Shown here: positions 15,675-23,761 of the stretch, piece by piece
Layout: every line of letters begins with the position of its first letter
Numbering within the stretch: the stretch's first letter is position 1
Assembly: GCA_016235445.1 (NCBI GenBank)
Contig: JACRLB010000047.1
Location: forward strand, 62,001-126,000
From: Chloroflexota bacterium
GTDB lineage: Bacteria; Chloroflexota; Anaerolineae; Anaerolineales; Villigracilaceae
Direction of reading: 5' to 3'
DNA: 64,000 bases
The notes under the pieces: model-generated
Database searches by the model: none
Seen by the model: the letters and a program-made list of their open reading frames with translations, nothing else
Told to the model about the DNA's origin: nothing
Translations under genes and position numbers: made by a program

Positions 15675-17037
15675 AAGTAATTTAATGGGTTACATGCCCA
15701 ACGATTCTCCCCCGATGGGACAAACCATCCTGTTGGGCTTCCAGCATGTGTTGACCATGTTCCCAGCCACTGTGTTTGTGGCTGCGTTCTGTGGTTTCCA
15801 TGTGGGTACGGTGCTCTTTGCCTCCGGCGTTTCGACAATTGTGGCTCTCATTCTTTCCCGCCGAGGTATTGGAACTTTCATCCCCTTGTTCTACGGCTCG
15901 AGCTTCAGCTATATTGCGGCTTATTTGGGAATTATTCAAGCGGCAACCGGCCAGGCATATGTAAATTTCAGTGGCCCAGTGCCAGACCAGGTGCTCAGTT
16001 TGATGCAGGCGGGCATCGTCGTGACTGGCTTGATCAACATCGCGGTTGGTTTCCTCATCCGCGCAGTTGGCAAGGATAATTTGGATAAAGTTTTGCCGCC
16101 CGTGGTAACGGGTTCCGTGGCGGCCATCATCGGCTTCGGCCTTGCATTCGCCGCCGTTGGAAACCTTGCCAGTAATAACTTCCTTGTGGCGCTGATCACA
16201 CTCGTGCTTACGATTTTGTTCTCGGTATATTTGCAGAACAAAGGATTTGTCGGGATGCTGCCCATCCTCCTCGGAGGCGTCGCGGGCTACATTATTTCCG
16301 CCATTATTGCGCCTGGCTCGGTTAGCGCGGCCGGCATTGCCTCTGCTCCCTGGTTCGAGATTCCACACTTTACCTTCCCCTCGTTCAGCGGCGATTTGGT
16401 AGCCACCGCCATTGTAAGCATTTCGATCATGGCTATCGCCACGATCCCCGAATCCACGGCGCACCTGTACCAAATGAGCCTGTACATTGACCGCTTTGCC
16501 GAAGATACCGGCCGCGAGAAAGTTGGCATAGACAAGCACGTTGGGTTCAACTTGATCCTGGACGGTATCGGAGATTTCCTCAACGGCCTCGTTGGCGCAA
16601 CCTCAGGAACAAATTACGGCGAAAACAACTCGCTCATGGCAATCACCCGTAACTACTCCGGCCCGGCATTGATTGCGGCTGGCGTCATTGCCATCCTGCT
16701 TGGGTTCATTGGCAAACTTGCGGCGCTGGTTAATTCTGTCCCGTTGGCGGTCAGCGGCGGGCTGGCAGTATATTTGTTTGGCGTCATTGGAATGCAGGGT
16801 ATCGCGCTGATGCAGGAACATAAGGTCAGCATGTTCGACCCGCGTAACCTGGCAGTCGGCGCTGTGATTATGGTGGTAGGTATTGGCGGCAACATCGGCT
16901 ATCCGGGCGGCTTTATCCCGGTCAGCATCCCTGGCGTTTTTCCAAGCGGCCTGCCCGCCATCGCCACCGCGGCGGTACTTGGCATCCTCATCAACGCCAT
17001 CTTCCTGATCTTTAAACCATCCGCCACCGAAGCCTAA
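15667..17037 (+). CDS. NCS2 family nucleobase permease (xanthine/uracil type)
   Basis: A 456-residue NCS2 (nucleobase/ascorbate) transporter with about 14 membrane segments. It shows the TM1 LLGFQHVLTMFPATV (QH motif), IPESTAHL in the TM8 region and the family signature in TSGTNYGENNSLMAITR (N-x-G-x4-T-R-like). It would import a purine or pyrimidine with H+ or Na+. The sequence leans to the uracil-permease branch, but the substrate cannot be fixed. ATG 15667 follows AGGAG by 9 bases and matches the family start MAKSN. Divergent from the Mo-hydroxylase operon, so it probably imports its substrate. Confidence 0.9.
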   Translation: MAKSNLMGYMPNDSPPMGQTILLGFQHVLTMFPATVFVAAFCGFHVGTVLFASGVSTIVALILSRRGIGTFIPLFYGSSFSYIAAYLGIIQAATGQAYVNFSGPVPDQVLSLMQAGIVVTGLINIAVGFLIRAVGKDNLDKVLPPVVTGSVAAIIGFGLAFAAVGNLASNNFLVALITLVLTILFSVYLQNKGFVGMLPILLGGVAGYIISAIIAPGSVSAAGIASAPWFEIPHFTFPSFSGDLVATAIVSISIMAIATIPESTAHLYQMSLYIDRFAEDTGREKVGIDKHVGFNLILDGIGDFLNGLVGATSGTNYGENNSLMAITRNYSGPALIAAGVIAILLGFIGKLAALVNSVPLAVSGGLAVYLFGVIGMQGIALMQEHKVSMFDPRNLAVGAVIMVVGIGGNIGYPGGFIPVSIPGVFPSGLPAIATAAVLGILINAIFLIFKPSATEA

Positions 17038-17057
17038 GCTCGACATAACTGAATCAA

Positions 17058-17089
17058 AAAAAGGGACAGCCAATCGGCTGTCCCTTTTT
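17058..17089. terminator. Bidirectional intrinsic terminator between permease and purB
   Basis: A perfect 14-bp stem (AAAAAGGGACAGCC / GGCTGTCCCTTTTT) with an AATC loop, giving T-runs on both strands; serves the convergent permease and purB genes. Confidence 0.93.
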
Positions 17090-17102
17090 GATTAACCATG
17101 AA

Positions 17103-18467
17103 TCACCCCGTAACCGAATCCGTCAATTGGATGGCAAGGCCGATATAACTTTCAGGCGAAAGGCTCTGCAAACGCCCGCGCGTTTCACCATCCACCTCGA
17201 GCGCTTCACACCACGATCTATACTCCGCCTCCGTCAGAACGCGTCCGCGTGTTTGTTCTTTGAGCGATTCATACGCATCGGATTTTCCAACCGCGCGCAG
17301 GATGGTTTGCGCGCCCTCGGAGACGACTTCCCAATGGGCATTTAATTCCGCTTTCAGTTTTTCCTCGTCAGGAGCAATGCGCCTCAACCCGCGCTGGAAG
17401 TTGATCCACCCAATCAGGCTGTGACCCAGCCCCGTGCCAAACGTGCGGCGGACCGTGGAATCGGAGAGGTCGCGCTGTAAGCGGGAGACAGTCAACTTTT
17501 GAGCGTAATGGATGAACAGCGAATTAGCCACGCCGAGGTTGCCCTCCGCATTTTCAAAGTCTATCGGGTTCACTTTTTGCGGCATGGTCGAAGACCCCAC
17601 CTCGCCTTCCACCACCGCCTGTTTGAGAGAACTGTCGCTGATATACCGCCAGATGTCCTGCGCGAAATCAATCAAAATGGAATTGGTCAAACGGATGAGA
17701 TCAAAGTAGCGCACCCAGTTATCGTAGGGCAGAATTTGGGTGGTGAGCAGATTGGGTTCGAGATCGAAACTGGAAACGAAATTTTTGCTGAACGAAAGCC
17801 AGTCCACTTGCGGGGCGGCGGCTTGCAGGGCGTTGAAGTTGCCAACGGCCCCCGTCAGCTTGGCTTCAAAACGGTGCATGGATATTTGATCGCGAGTCTT
17901 TTTGAGGCGGGCAATGTAAACGGCGAATTCCTTCCCCAACGTGGTGGGGACGGCGAATTGTCCGTGGGTACGGGCCAGCATGGGAACGGATTTGTAACGG
18001 CGGGCGAGGTTGGAGAGATTGGAGAGTAGTGTATCGAGATTGGGGAGGATGACCCCGTCTCTTGATTCTTTCAAGGCAATGGCCTGGCCGAGGCTGTTGG
18101 TGTCTTCGGAGGTCAGGCCGAAATGAATCCAGGGAATTGAGTCAGCCAGCGAGCTGGCTGACTCAACAAGTTTGCTTTGAATAAAATATTCGATGGCTTT
18201 GACATCGTGGCGGGTCTTGCGTTCGTGTTCGAGAATGGCTTCGGCATCTGCGGCGGAGAAATTCGATTGGATGGCTTCGAGTTGCGCAGATTCTGAATCT
18301 GTCAGCGGGCGGAAAATGCCCGTTTTGGAAAGAGCCGCTAAAAAGTTAAGTTCGACGCGCACTCTGTCACGCAGAAAAGCGAACTCGGAGAAGTGTCCGC
18401 TCAATGGCGCGGTCATTTCTGCGTAGCGTCCATCCAGTGGGGAAAGAGCATGGAGAGGGTCAGTCAT
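17103..18467 (-). CDS. purB: Adenylosuccinate lyase
   Basis: A 454-residue PurB of the fumarase/aspartase superfamily, splitting adenylosuccinate and SAICAR in purine synthesis. It begins DPLHALSPLDGRYAE, and the superfamily signature loop is GEVGSSTMPQKVNPIDFENAEGN, with catalytic residues in HFGLTSEDTN and ARTHGQFA. ATG 18467 follows AGGAA; the frame is open to 18512. A perfect 14-bp palindrome (18137-18166) is read in frame as SASSLADS just before WIHFGLTSEDTN. Being next to a purine/pyrimidine-type permease may be coincidental or reflect nucleobase metabolism. Confidence 0.96.
   Translation of the reverse strand: MTDPLHALSPLDGRYAEMTAPLSGHFSEFAFLRDRVRVELNFLAALSKTGIFRPLTDSESAQLEAIQSNFSAADAEAILEHERKTRHDVKAIEYFIQSKLVESASSLADSIPWIHFGLTSEDTNSLGQAIALKESRDGVILPNLDTLLSNLSNLARRYKSVPMLARTHGQFAVPTTLGKEFAVYIARLKKTRDQISMHRFEAKLTGAVGNFNALQAAAPQVDWLSFSKNFVSSFDLEPNLLTTQILPYDNWVRYFDLIRLTNSILIDFAQDIWRYISDSSLKQAVVEGEVGSSTMPQKVNPIDFENAEGNLGVANSLFIHYAQKLTVSRLQRDLSDSTVRRTFGTGLGHSLIGWINFQRGLRRIAPDEEKLKAELNAHWEVVSEGAQTILRAVGKSDAYESLKEQTRGRVLTEAEYRSWCEALEVDGETRGRLQSLSPESYIGLAIQLTDSVTG
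18137..18166. repeat. Perfect 14-bp palindrome inside purB
   Basis: TTGAGTCAGCCAGC, GA loop, then GCTGGCTGACTCAA, all within the purB frame (residues about 101-110). The encoded segment falls in a region that varies in length among PurB proteins. Confidence 0.85.
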
Positions 18468-18598
18468 TTTTTGGGTTCCTGAAATCATGGCATTGTCAAC
18501 AGACTCTATCACGAACTCTCGAACATAAGTAGACTTCTGTCACAGCATTTCTCCCAACTATCATGTAGAATCCAAACATCTTAGAATGGAGATTGAAC

Positions 18599-19099
18599 AT
18601 GCTCAAAAAATATTTTGCTTTAATACTTGCACTGGGAATGTTGATTCCTGCAACGCTCGTCCTTGCCAAAGGTGAATTTGATTACATCACCATCAAAGGG
18701 CCTGGCATCACGGGAGAGATCGATGTGACCAACCCCGCGCTGACGCAGGATTTCTTTGCCTTTGCCGATTTCTCGAAAGGCGAAGTTCCCGCGCCCGCCG
18801 ACGCGGGGCAGGGCTATCAGATTGTGCGCGTGTACGTGGAGTTTACCGATAGCAAGCCCAAAGACCTGCCGTTCGACCAGCTTCATTATTACCCGTACAC
18901 GGGCTATGTCTATTACGATGGCGTGGTGGAGGGTTCATCGGAATACGATGGCAAATGGTACGCCGCCAATCCCACAGCCGAAGCGCCCGTTCGCAATGTG
19001 CTCGTCCAGCGCGCCCTGCTCGCGTGGATTCCGTTTGGGGTGTTGGTGGTGATTCTGATTGGGTTTTTTATCGCGTACAACAGGAAGCCAAAAGCATAA
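18599..19099 (+). CDS. Predicted membrane-anchored exported protein, unknown function
   Basis: A 166-residue protein with an N-terminal signal peptide (LKKYFALILALGMLIPATLVLA), an exported domain of about 110 residues rich in Tyr, Asp and Gly (FDYITIKGPGITGEIDV, YYPYTGYVYYDG), and a C-terminal membrane helix (LLAWIPFGVLVVILIGFFIA) with a short basic tail. I do not recognise the domain. GGAG eight bases upstream supports ATG 18599; an in-frame TTG at 18593 is less likely. It is convergent with the cytochrome b fusion, so a shared role is possible but unproven. Confidence 0.75.
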   Translation: MLKKYFALILALGMLIPATLVLAKGEFDYITIKGPGITGEIDVTNPALTQDFFAFADFSKGEVPAPADAGQGYQIVRVYVEFTDSKPKDLPFDQLHYYPYTGYVYYDGVVEGSSEYDGKWYAANPTAEAPVRNVLVQRALLAWIPFGVLVVILIGFFIAYNRKPKA

Positions 19100-19110
19100 C
19101 CCCCACCCGT

Positions 19111-19156
19111 CCTCCCCCAAATATGACGGAAGTTCGTCCGTCATATTTGGGGGAGG
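19111..19156. repeat. 20-bp perfect palindrome, CCTCCCCCAAATA family
   Basis: CCTCCCCCAAATATGACGGA faces its exact complement across an AGTTCG loop; G/C-rich flanks pair further out. A relative at 42952-43001 has the same outer arms but a different, equally self-complementary core. It may double as a terminator for the convergent genes at 18599 and 19182. Confidence 0.85.
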
Positions 19157-19181
19157 TGTCCGAAGGACGGAGGGGGCAGGG

Positions 19182-21272
19182 TTATCTCAACACAAACACA
19201 TCCAACTTCTCATCATATGCAAGGATCAACGCCTTGCCTTTCTCAAAATTCACCTCGCCCGAAAACGACAGGCGGTAATCGTCTGAGTCGTCTTTGATCC
19301 ACACTTGCACTTGATGGGCGCCTGGTTCAATTTCCAAAAATTCCAGCGCAGAGATGCGTCCGTTGCCGCTGATGCCGGAGGGCTGGTAGGTCTCGTCCCA
19401 AATCGTTTCACCGTCCACGATCACGCGCAGGCTGATGGGGAAATGCGTGCCGCCGAAAATCTTCACGGGGTCGGCGTCTTCGGGCAGGGTGATGCCTTCG
19501 GGGATGTTCGCCGCTTCGATCCTGCCTTTCGCATCGATTGCGATTCGCAATGCGCTTCCCTCTGCCGCGCTCATTCCAGCGGATACATCCAGCGGCAGGG
19601 CCAGCGCGAACAGCGCAAGCAGGAACACCGTCCCAACCAACCCGCTCACCAGCGACGGAATCAATGTACTGCGTTCCTTCACCACAGGCAAAACAGGCGC
19701 GGATTTTTTCTCCTGCGTTTCGGGCTTGTGCAGATCGTTCAAAAAATTTTCAACCGCTTTTGCATCGCCTGGCGTGGCTTCGAGCCAGTGCAGTTCCTTC
19801 GTCACCAGCGCGGGGCGCATGTGCAGGCGGTTCAAAATCCAATGCGCGTCTTCGCGGTTGAGGCTGTCGTCGTAGGGCTGTGAAAGGATGACGACATCGC
19901 GCGCGCCTTCGTGATGCAGTGACTTGATCCATTCGATATTGACCGCGCTCGCAGACGGTAAAATCGCGGTGACGACGCGCGCCGCTCCTTCTCCGCCCCA
20001 AGCTGATACAACAACTGGAGCATTTTCCTCCCCGAAAGCCCTCATCCCCAGCCCTTCTCCCACAGGGAGAAGGCAGGCAGGCAGGCTTCCCAATGCTTCA
20101 TCGCGCTGACTGGCGAACAGAACAGTCACTTCATGTCCGTCTTTTTTCTCGCGGTGCAACGCGCCTTTTACCACGCTAAAAATCTGCTCGCTGTTGTAGC
20201 CGCCTTGCAAGTCAATCGCATCGGTGGGGCAGGCCCCCACGCAGATGCCGCATCCTGTGCATTGCGCCGTGTTGATGATGGCGAGCTTGTGATATTTCGT
20301 CTCGTCGTGACGTTCCACCATGCCGATGGCATCATACGGACATTCGGCATAGCAGATGTTACAGCCAGTACACTTTGGATCGGTAACGGCAGCAGGCCCC
20401 AGGTCACGTCCTGAGGCGAGCCAGGGGAGCAGGAACAAACTGCCGCCGACGAGAATCGCCAGAGTCCAAAAAATCAAATTGCCCCATGAATCTATCAAGG
20501 GCAGAAAGCCGAGATAATACGCATCCATCGGCACGGATTGGATGAGGGTGGCGAGGTCGGCTTCGGCGAAGGATTGCACAGGTTTGATGAGCGAGAGAAT
20601 GACCAGCCCGATGACTGCCTGAATGCTGACCCAGCGCGGCGACCACCAGCGCGCGCGGGAGAGTTTTAAACCGTGAATGTAAATGCCGAGAAAACCGATC
20701 AGCGGCAGAAAAATATGCAAAAAGATGATAATGACGAAGTTGGAAAACGTGCGCGACTCGATGTCGGTTGCCACGTAGGTCAGCCCCGAGGTTGCTTCCA
20801 GCGTTTGCATCATGTATTCGGTCATCCATTGCGCGCGCAAATCCCAGACCATCCAATAGCCCATCGTGCCTGTCAGCCATGTGCCCGCCAGCATGACCCA
20901 GCCGCTCGTCCACGCCAGCCAGCGCTGTCCCCAAAATTTGTCGCTGAATAGCATTTTGAGAATGTGCAGGATGATGAGCAGGATCATCGCGTCTGATGCG
21001 TAGCGGTGGACACTGCGCATGAGCGAGCCGAACCAGTTCGAGTCGATTTTTTCGACGGTGGCGTAGGCCACGTCCAAACCTGGGCGGTAAATGGCGGTGA
21101 GGTAGACACCCGTTGCGATCAACACGATGAGCATGAAGATGGTCAACGTGCCGAGGTGATACAGCGGGTTGAAATCCGATTTGGTGAATCGGTTGACCAG
21201 GCCTTCGAGGCGTGACCAGAGTTTTTCAAATGCGCGGAGGGTTTTGCGTTCTGCGTAGGGGTTGGAGGTCAT
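19182..21272 (-). CDS. Cytochrome b N-terminal domain / 2x[4Fe-4S] ferredoxin / MvhD-like fusion protein
   Basis: A 696-residue membrane redox protein. Residues about 35-210 are a cytochrome b domain with two His pairs, H89/H103 and H186/H200, both 14 apart, to hold two b hemes. Further helices reach to 285. A cytoplasmic 2x[4Fe-4S] ferredoxin follows (Cys 301/304/307/311 and 338/341/344/348), then a domain resembling hydrogenase/heterodisulfide-reductase delta subunits but with no cluster cysteines, a membrane helix near 565-585 and an exported C-terminal domain. It probably moves electrons between ferredoxin-level donors and quinone (inference). ATG 21272 follows AAGGAAATT. A repeat palindrome is read in frame at 20036-20092. 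Confidence 0.85.
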   Translation of the reverse strand: MTSNPYAERKTLRAFEKLWSRLEGLVNRFTKSDFNPLYHLGTLTIFMLIVLIATGVYLTAIYRPGLDVAYATVEKIDSNWFGSLMRSVHRYASDAMILLIILHILKMLFSDKFWGQRWLAWTSGWVMLAGTWLTGTMGYWMVWDLRAQWMTEYMMQTLEATSGLTYVATDIESRTFSNFVIIIFLHIFLPLIGFLGIYIHGLKLSRARWWSPRWVSIQAVIGLVILSLIKPVQSFAEADLATLIQSVPMDAYYLGFLPLIDSWGNLIFWTLAILVGGSLFLLPWLASGRDLGPAAVTDPKCTGCNICYAECPYDAIGMVERHDETKYHKLAIINTAQCTGCGICVGACPTDAIDLQGGYNSEQIFSVVKGALHREKKDGHEVTVLFASQRDEALGSLPACLLPVGEGLGMRAFGEENAPVVVSAWGGEGAARVVTAILPSASAVNIEWIKSLHHEGARDVVILSQPYDDSLNREDAHWILNRLHMRPALVTKELHWLEATPGDAKAVENFLNDLHKPETQEKKSAPVLPVVKERSTLIPSLVSGLVGTVFLLALFALALPLDVSAGMSAAEGSALRIAIDAKGRIEAANIPEGITLPEDADPVKIFGGTHFPISLRVIVDGETIWDETYQPSGISGNGRISALEFLEIEPGAHQVQVWIKDDSDDYRLSFSGEVNFEKGKALILAYDEKLDVFVLR
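20036..20092. repeat. CTTCTCCC/GGGAGAAGG palindrome inside the cytochrome b fusion gene
   Basis: CCCTCATCCCCAGCCCTTCTCCC, a short loop and GGGAGAAGGCAGGCAGGCAGG, of the same family as 2586-2625, 47280-47350 and 62470-62510. In frame it encodes about SLPACLLPVGEGLGMRAFGE (residues near 396-415), interrupting the MvhD-like domain. Confidence 0.75.
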
Positions 21273-21287
21273 AATTTCCTTTTTAAA

Positions 21288-21350
21288 ACCACAAAGTGTC
21301 ACGAAGGGTCACAAAGGTTTTCCTTCGTGTCCTTTGTGACCCTTCGTGGT
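21288..21350. repeat. ACCACGAAGGGTCACAAAGG palindrome
   Basis: ACGAAGGGTCACAAAGG (21301-21317) faces CCTTTGTGACCCTTCGT (21331-21347) perfectly, with CCACAAAGTG/CGTGG shoulders. A diverged copy lies at 56597-56680. Located between the copper ATPase stop and the cytochrome b fusion RBS. Confidence 0.85.
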
Positions 21351-23746
21351 TAATTTTTTTCTTCATTCAACAACGGAAATTTATTCATCTTCATCGCATT
21401 GCTCGTGACGAAGATACTGCTGGCAATCATCGCAAAAGCGGAGAAGACGGGTTGCAGTAAACCAGCCATCGCCAGCGCAACGCCGATCAAATTGTAAATT
21501 ACAGCCCAGCCTAAATTTTGCCGCACGCGTTTCATCGACTCGCGTGACAAATCAATCAGCCAGGGGATCACATTCAAATCATCGCGCATCAGCACAATGT
21601 CGGCGGCGGTGCGCGCCACGTCGGTGCCGTGATTCATCGCCAGCCCCACCGATGCGGCGGCGAGCGCAGGCCCATCGTTGATTCCATCGCCGACCATCGC
21701 GGCGTTTTCAGCAAGCCGCTTCATCTTTTCATCGGGCGTCAGCGCGGCCTGCACGGGAATGCCCAAAGTTTTTTGCCAGCGTTCGCCCGCGCTGAATTCA
21801 TCGCCCGTCAGCACGCCGAGTTCCAGCCCGCGTGATTGAAGTTGAGTCACAACATCCTTTGCTTCTTTGCGGATGGTTTCTCCCAAACCGATCAGCCCCC
21901 TGACCTTTCCCTCCCACCCAGCATAGACGACGACCCAGCCCGCCTCTTTCCACGCCTCGGCCTGCTCGCTGATATCCTGCGGCATTTCCATCCCCTCGGC
22001 AGACATGAGGCGGGCGGAGCCGATGGTGATTGGAGATTGGTAATTGGATGCTTCGCGTGGAGATTGGACGCTTCGCGTGGAGATTGGTAATTTGCCAATT
22101 ACGCCGAGCGCGGGGAGGGCTTTGAAGGAGGTTGGTTTTATGAGTTCGACTTGATTTTCTTTTGCAAATTCTACAATCGCTTTCGCCAGCGGATGTTCAG
22201 ACTCATTCTCAACCGAAGCAACCATCTGCAAAAATTCTTTCTTCTTTCCTCTTTCTTCTGCAACTCCCTGCACCTTCATCGGCAGTTGACTCAGCGTGCC
22301 TGTTTTGTCGAAGAAGACCTTGTCCACTTTTGCAAGTCGTTCAAGCGCGGCGGTGCTTCGCAAAATTGCGCCTGACTCAGCGGCGCGTTCGAGGGAGAGC
22401 CAAAGGGTGAGGGGAGTGGCAAGCCCCAGCGCGCAGGGGCAGGCGATCAACAAAACAGACAAGGCGACGAGCAAGCCTTGCTCAAACCCAGAGACGTAAT
22501 TCCAAATCAGAAATGCGATTGTTGCCAACGCCAGCGCGGCGGGAGTCATCCATGCAGAGAGTTGATCCACCATGCGTTCGAGCGGGGAGCGCGCCCACAG
22601 GGCTTCGTGCAACAGCCGCCCGATCTGCCCCGCAGTTGTCGATTCACCGACTGCTGTGGCAATGACTTCAAAACTGCCATCGAGATTAATTGTCCCTGCC
22701 TTGACGGCGTCACCTTCGCGGTGTGAGACGGGTTTGGGTTCGCCTGTCAGCAGGGACTCGTCCACGTCGCCTTCGCCGAGGGCGATGAGTCCGTCCACGG
22801 GGAAGCGTTCGCCAGGTCGAATGCGGACGCGCATCCCAGGCTTGAGGTCGGCGACGGTGATGGGTTTATCTTCGTCGGCAGTGACAATGGTTGCGGTGTT
22901 TGGAATCTGTTCGAGCAGTTTCATCACAGCCTTGTTGCTGGATTTATGCGCCTGCATTTCGAGCCAGCGTCCAATCGATACCAGGAAGATGAGCATGGTG
23001 GCGGTGTCGAAATACAACCCGCCATGCCCGACGATCAAATTGCGGACGGATAACCCAAACGCAGAGAATGTGCCGATGGTGATGAGCGTGTGAATGTTGG
23101 GTTGTCCACGCAGGAGGGAGGCAAACCCTGCGCGCAGGATTGGCAGACCGAGCAGGAGCAGAACGGGAATGCTGGTGATCAACATCATCACCTGGAAGAA
23201 GTCCACCAGCGGCTGGGATTCGGGCGTGACCCAGCCAAAAATCTCGCGCGCGTAAATCCCTGTGCCCACGATCATGTCGTGCAAAACCATCACGCCGCCG
23301 ATGAGCAGGCGCATGTAGAATGATTCTTCTTCGTCGCGCGGTTTTTCGTTGGGGAGTGTGGCTTGATAACCGAGAGAACGAACGCGTTTTTTTAGTAATT
23401 GGTAATTGGTAATTGATTTGTCGAATGAGATGTTGGCTTGTTGTTGGATGAAACTGACCTCCGCCGACGCGACTCCCCTCGTGCGTTTCAATTGTTCGCT
23501 CACCAGCCACGCGCAGGAGGAGCACCACATCCCGCCGAGCGCCAGGGTGATGTTCTCGGCATTGGCTTCGTTCGTGAGGACGGTTGGCATTGCGGGAGAT
23601 TCTTCCAGCAGGGCTGAGACTTCCTTGCAGGATGGACAGCAGAATACGTCGCCCCGATCATTGGTGAGGGGGTGGAGAGTCGTGAGTCCGCACAGGGAGC
23701 AGGTGGCGAGGGATTTGGCAGGGGAGATGGAGGCAGTGAGAGTCAT
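21350..23746 (-). CDS. Heavy-metal translocating P-type ATPase, FixI/CcoI-like copper pump
   Basis: A 798-residue P1B ATPase. N-terminal cysteine-rich segment (CSLCGL...FCCPSCKEV), then a heavy-metal-associated domain (GGMWCSSCAWLVSEQ), eight helices with the transmembrane copper motif CPC (LLIACPCALGLATPL), DKTGTLS phosphorylation site and GDGINDGPALAAA hinge. The two N-terminal Cys regions resemble FixI/CcoI, which deliver copper for assembly of heme-copper enzymes; a heme-copper complex lies 2 kb upstream. A repeat at 22027-22100 adds about 20 residues (STRSVQSPREASNYQSPIT) to a nucleotide-domain loop. The ATG at 23746 lacks a clear Shine-Dalgarno. Confidence 0.93.
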   Translation of the reverse strand: MTLTASISPAKSLATCSLCGLTTLHPLTNDRGDVFCCPSCKEVSALLEESPAMPTVLTNEANAENITLALGGMWCSSCAWLVSEQLKRTRGVASAEVSFIQQQANISFDKSITNYQLLKKRVRSLGYQATLPNEKPRDEEESFYMRLLIGGVMVLHDMIVGTGIYAREIFGWVTPESQPLVDFFQVMMLITSIPVLLLLGLPILRAGFASLLRGQPNIHTLITIGTFSAFGLSVRNLIVGHGGLYFDTATMLIFLVSIGRWLEMQAHKSSNKAVMKLLEQIPNTATIVTADEDKPITVADLKPGMRVRIRPGERFPVDGLIALGEGDVDESLLTGEPKPVSHREGDAVKAGTINLDGSFEVIATAVGESTTAGQIGRLLHEALWARSPLERMVDQLSAWMTPAALALATIAFLIWNYVSGFEQGLLVALSVLLIACPCALGLATPLTLWLSLERAAESGAILRSTAALERLAKVDKVFFDKTGTLSQLPMKVQGVAEERGKKKEFLQMVASVENESEHPLAKAIVEFAKENQVELIKPTSFKALPALGVIGKLPISTRSVQSPREASNYQSPITIGSARLMSAEGMEMPQDISEQAEAWKEAGWVVVYAGWEGKVRGLIGLGETIRKEAKDVVTQLQSRGLELGVLTGDEFSAGERWQKTLGIPVQAALTPDEKMKRLAENAAMVGDGINDGPALAAASVGLAMNHGTDVARTAADIVLMRDDLNVIPWLIDLSRESMKRVRQNLGWAVIYNLIGVALAMAGLLQPVFSAFAMIASSIFVTSNAMKMNKFPLLNEEKN
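22027..22100. repeat. Composite repeat inserted in frame in the copper ATPase gene
   Basis: GATTGGAGATTGGTAATTGG units plus two direct copies of GCTTCGCGTGGAGATTGG. The encoded peptide lies between GVIGKLP and IGSARLM, where related P1B ATPases have a short beta-hairpin. Confidence 0.8.
23394..23422. repeat. TAATTGG units in the copper ATPase N-terminal region
   Basis: TAATTGGTAATTGGTAATTG read in frame as about KSITNYQLLKK just after the metal-binding domain; the segment replaces the variable end of an HMA domain. Confidence 0.6.
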
Positions 23747-23761
23747 AATTTCTGTTGGTGT

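Noticed and set aside
15682-16539. 285-residue open frame on the minus strand across the permease
   Set aside because: Antisense shadow of the NCS2 gene; low-complexity His/Asn/Arg-rich translation, no ribosome site and no recognisable domain.
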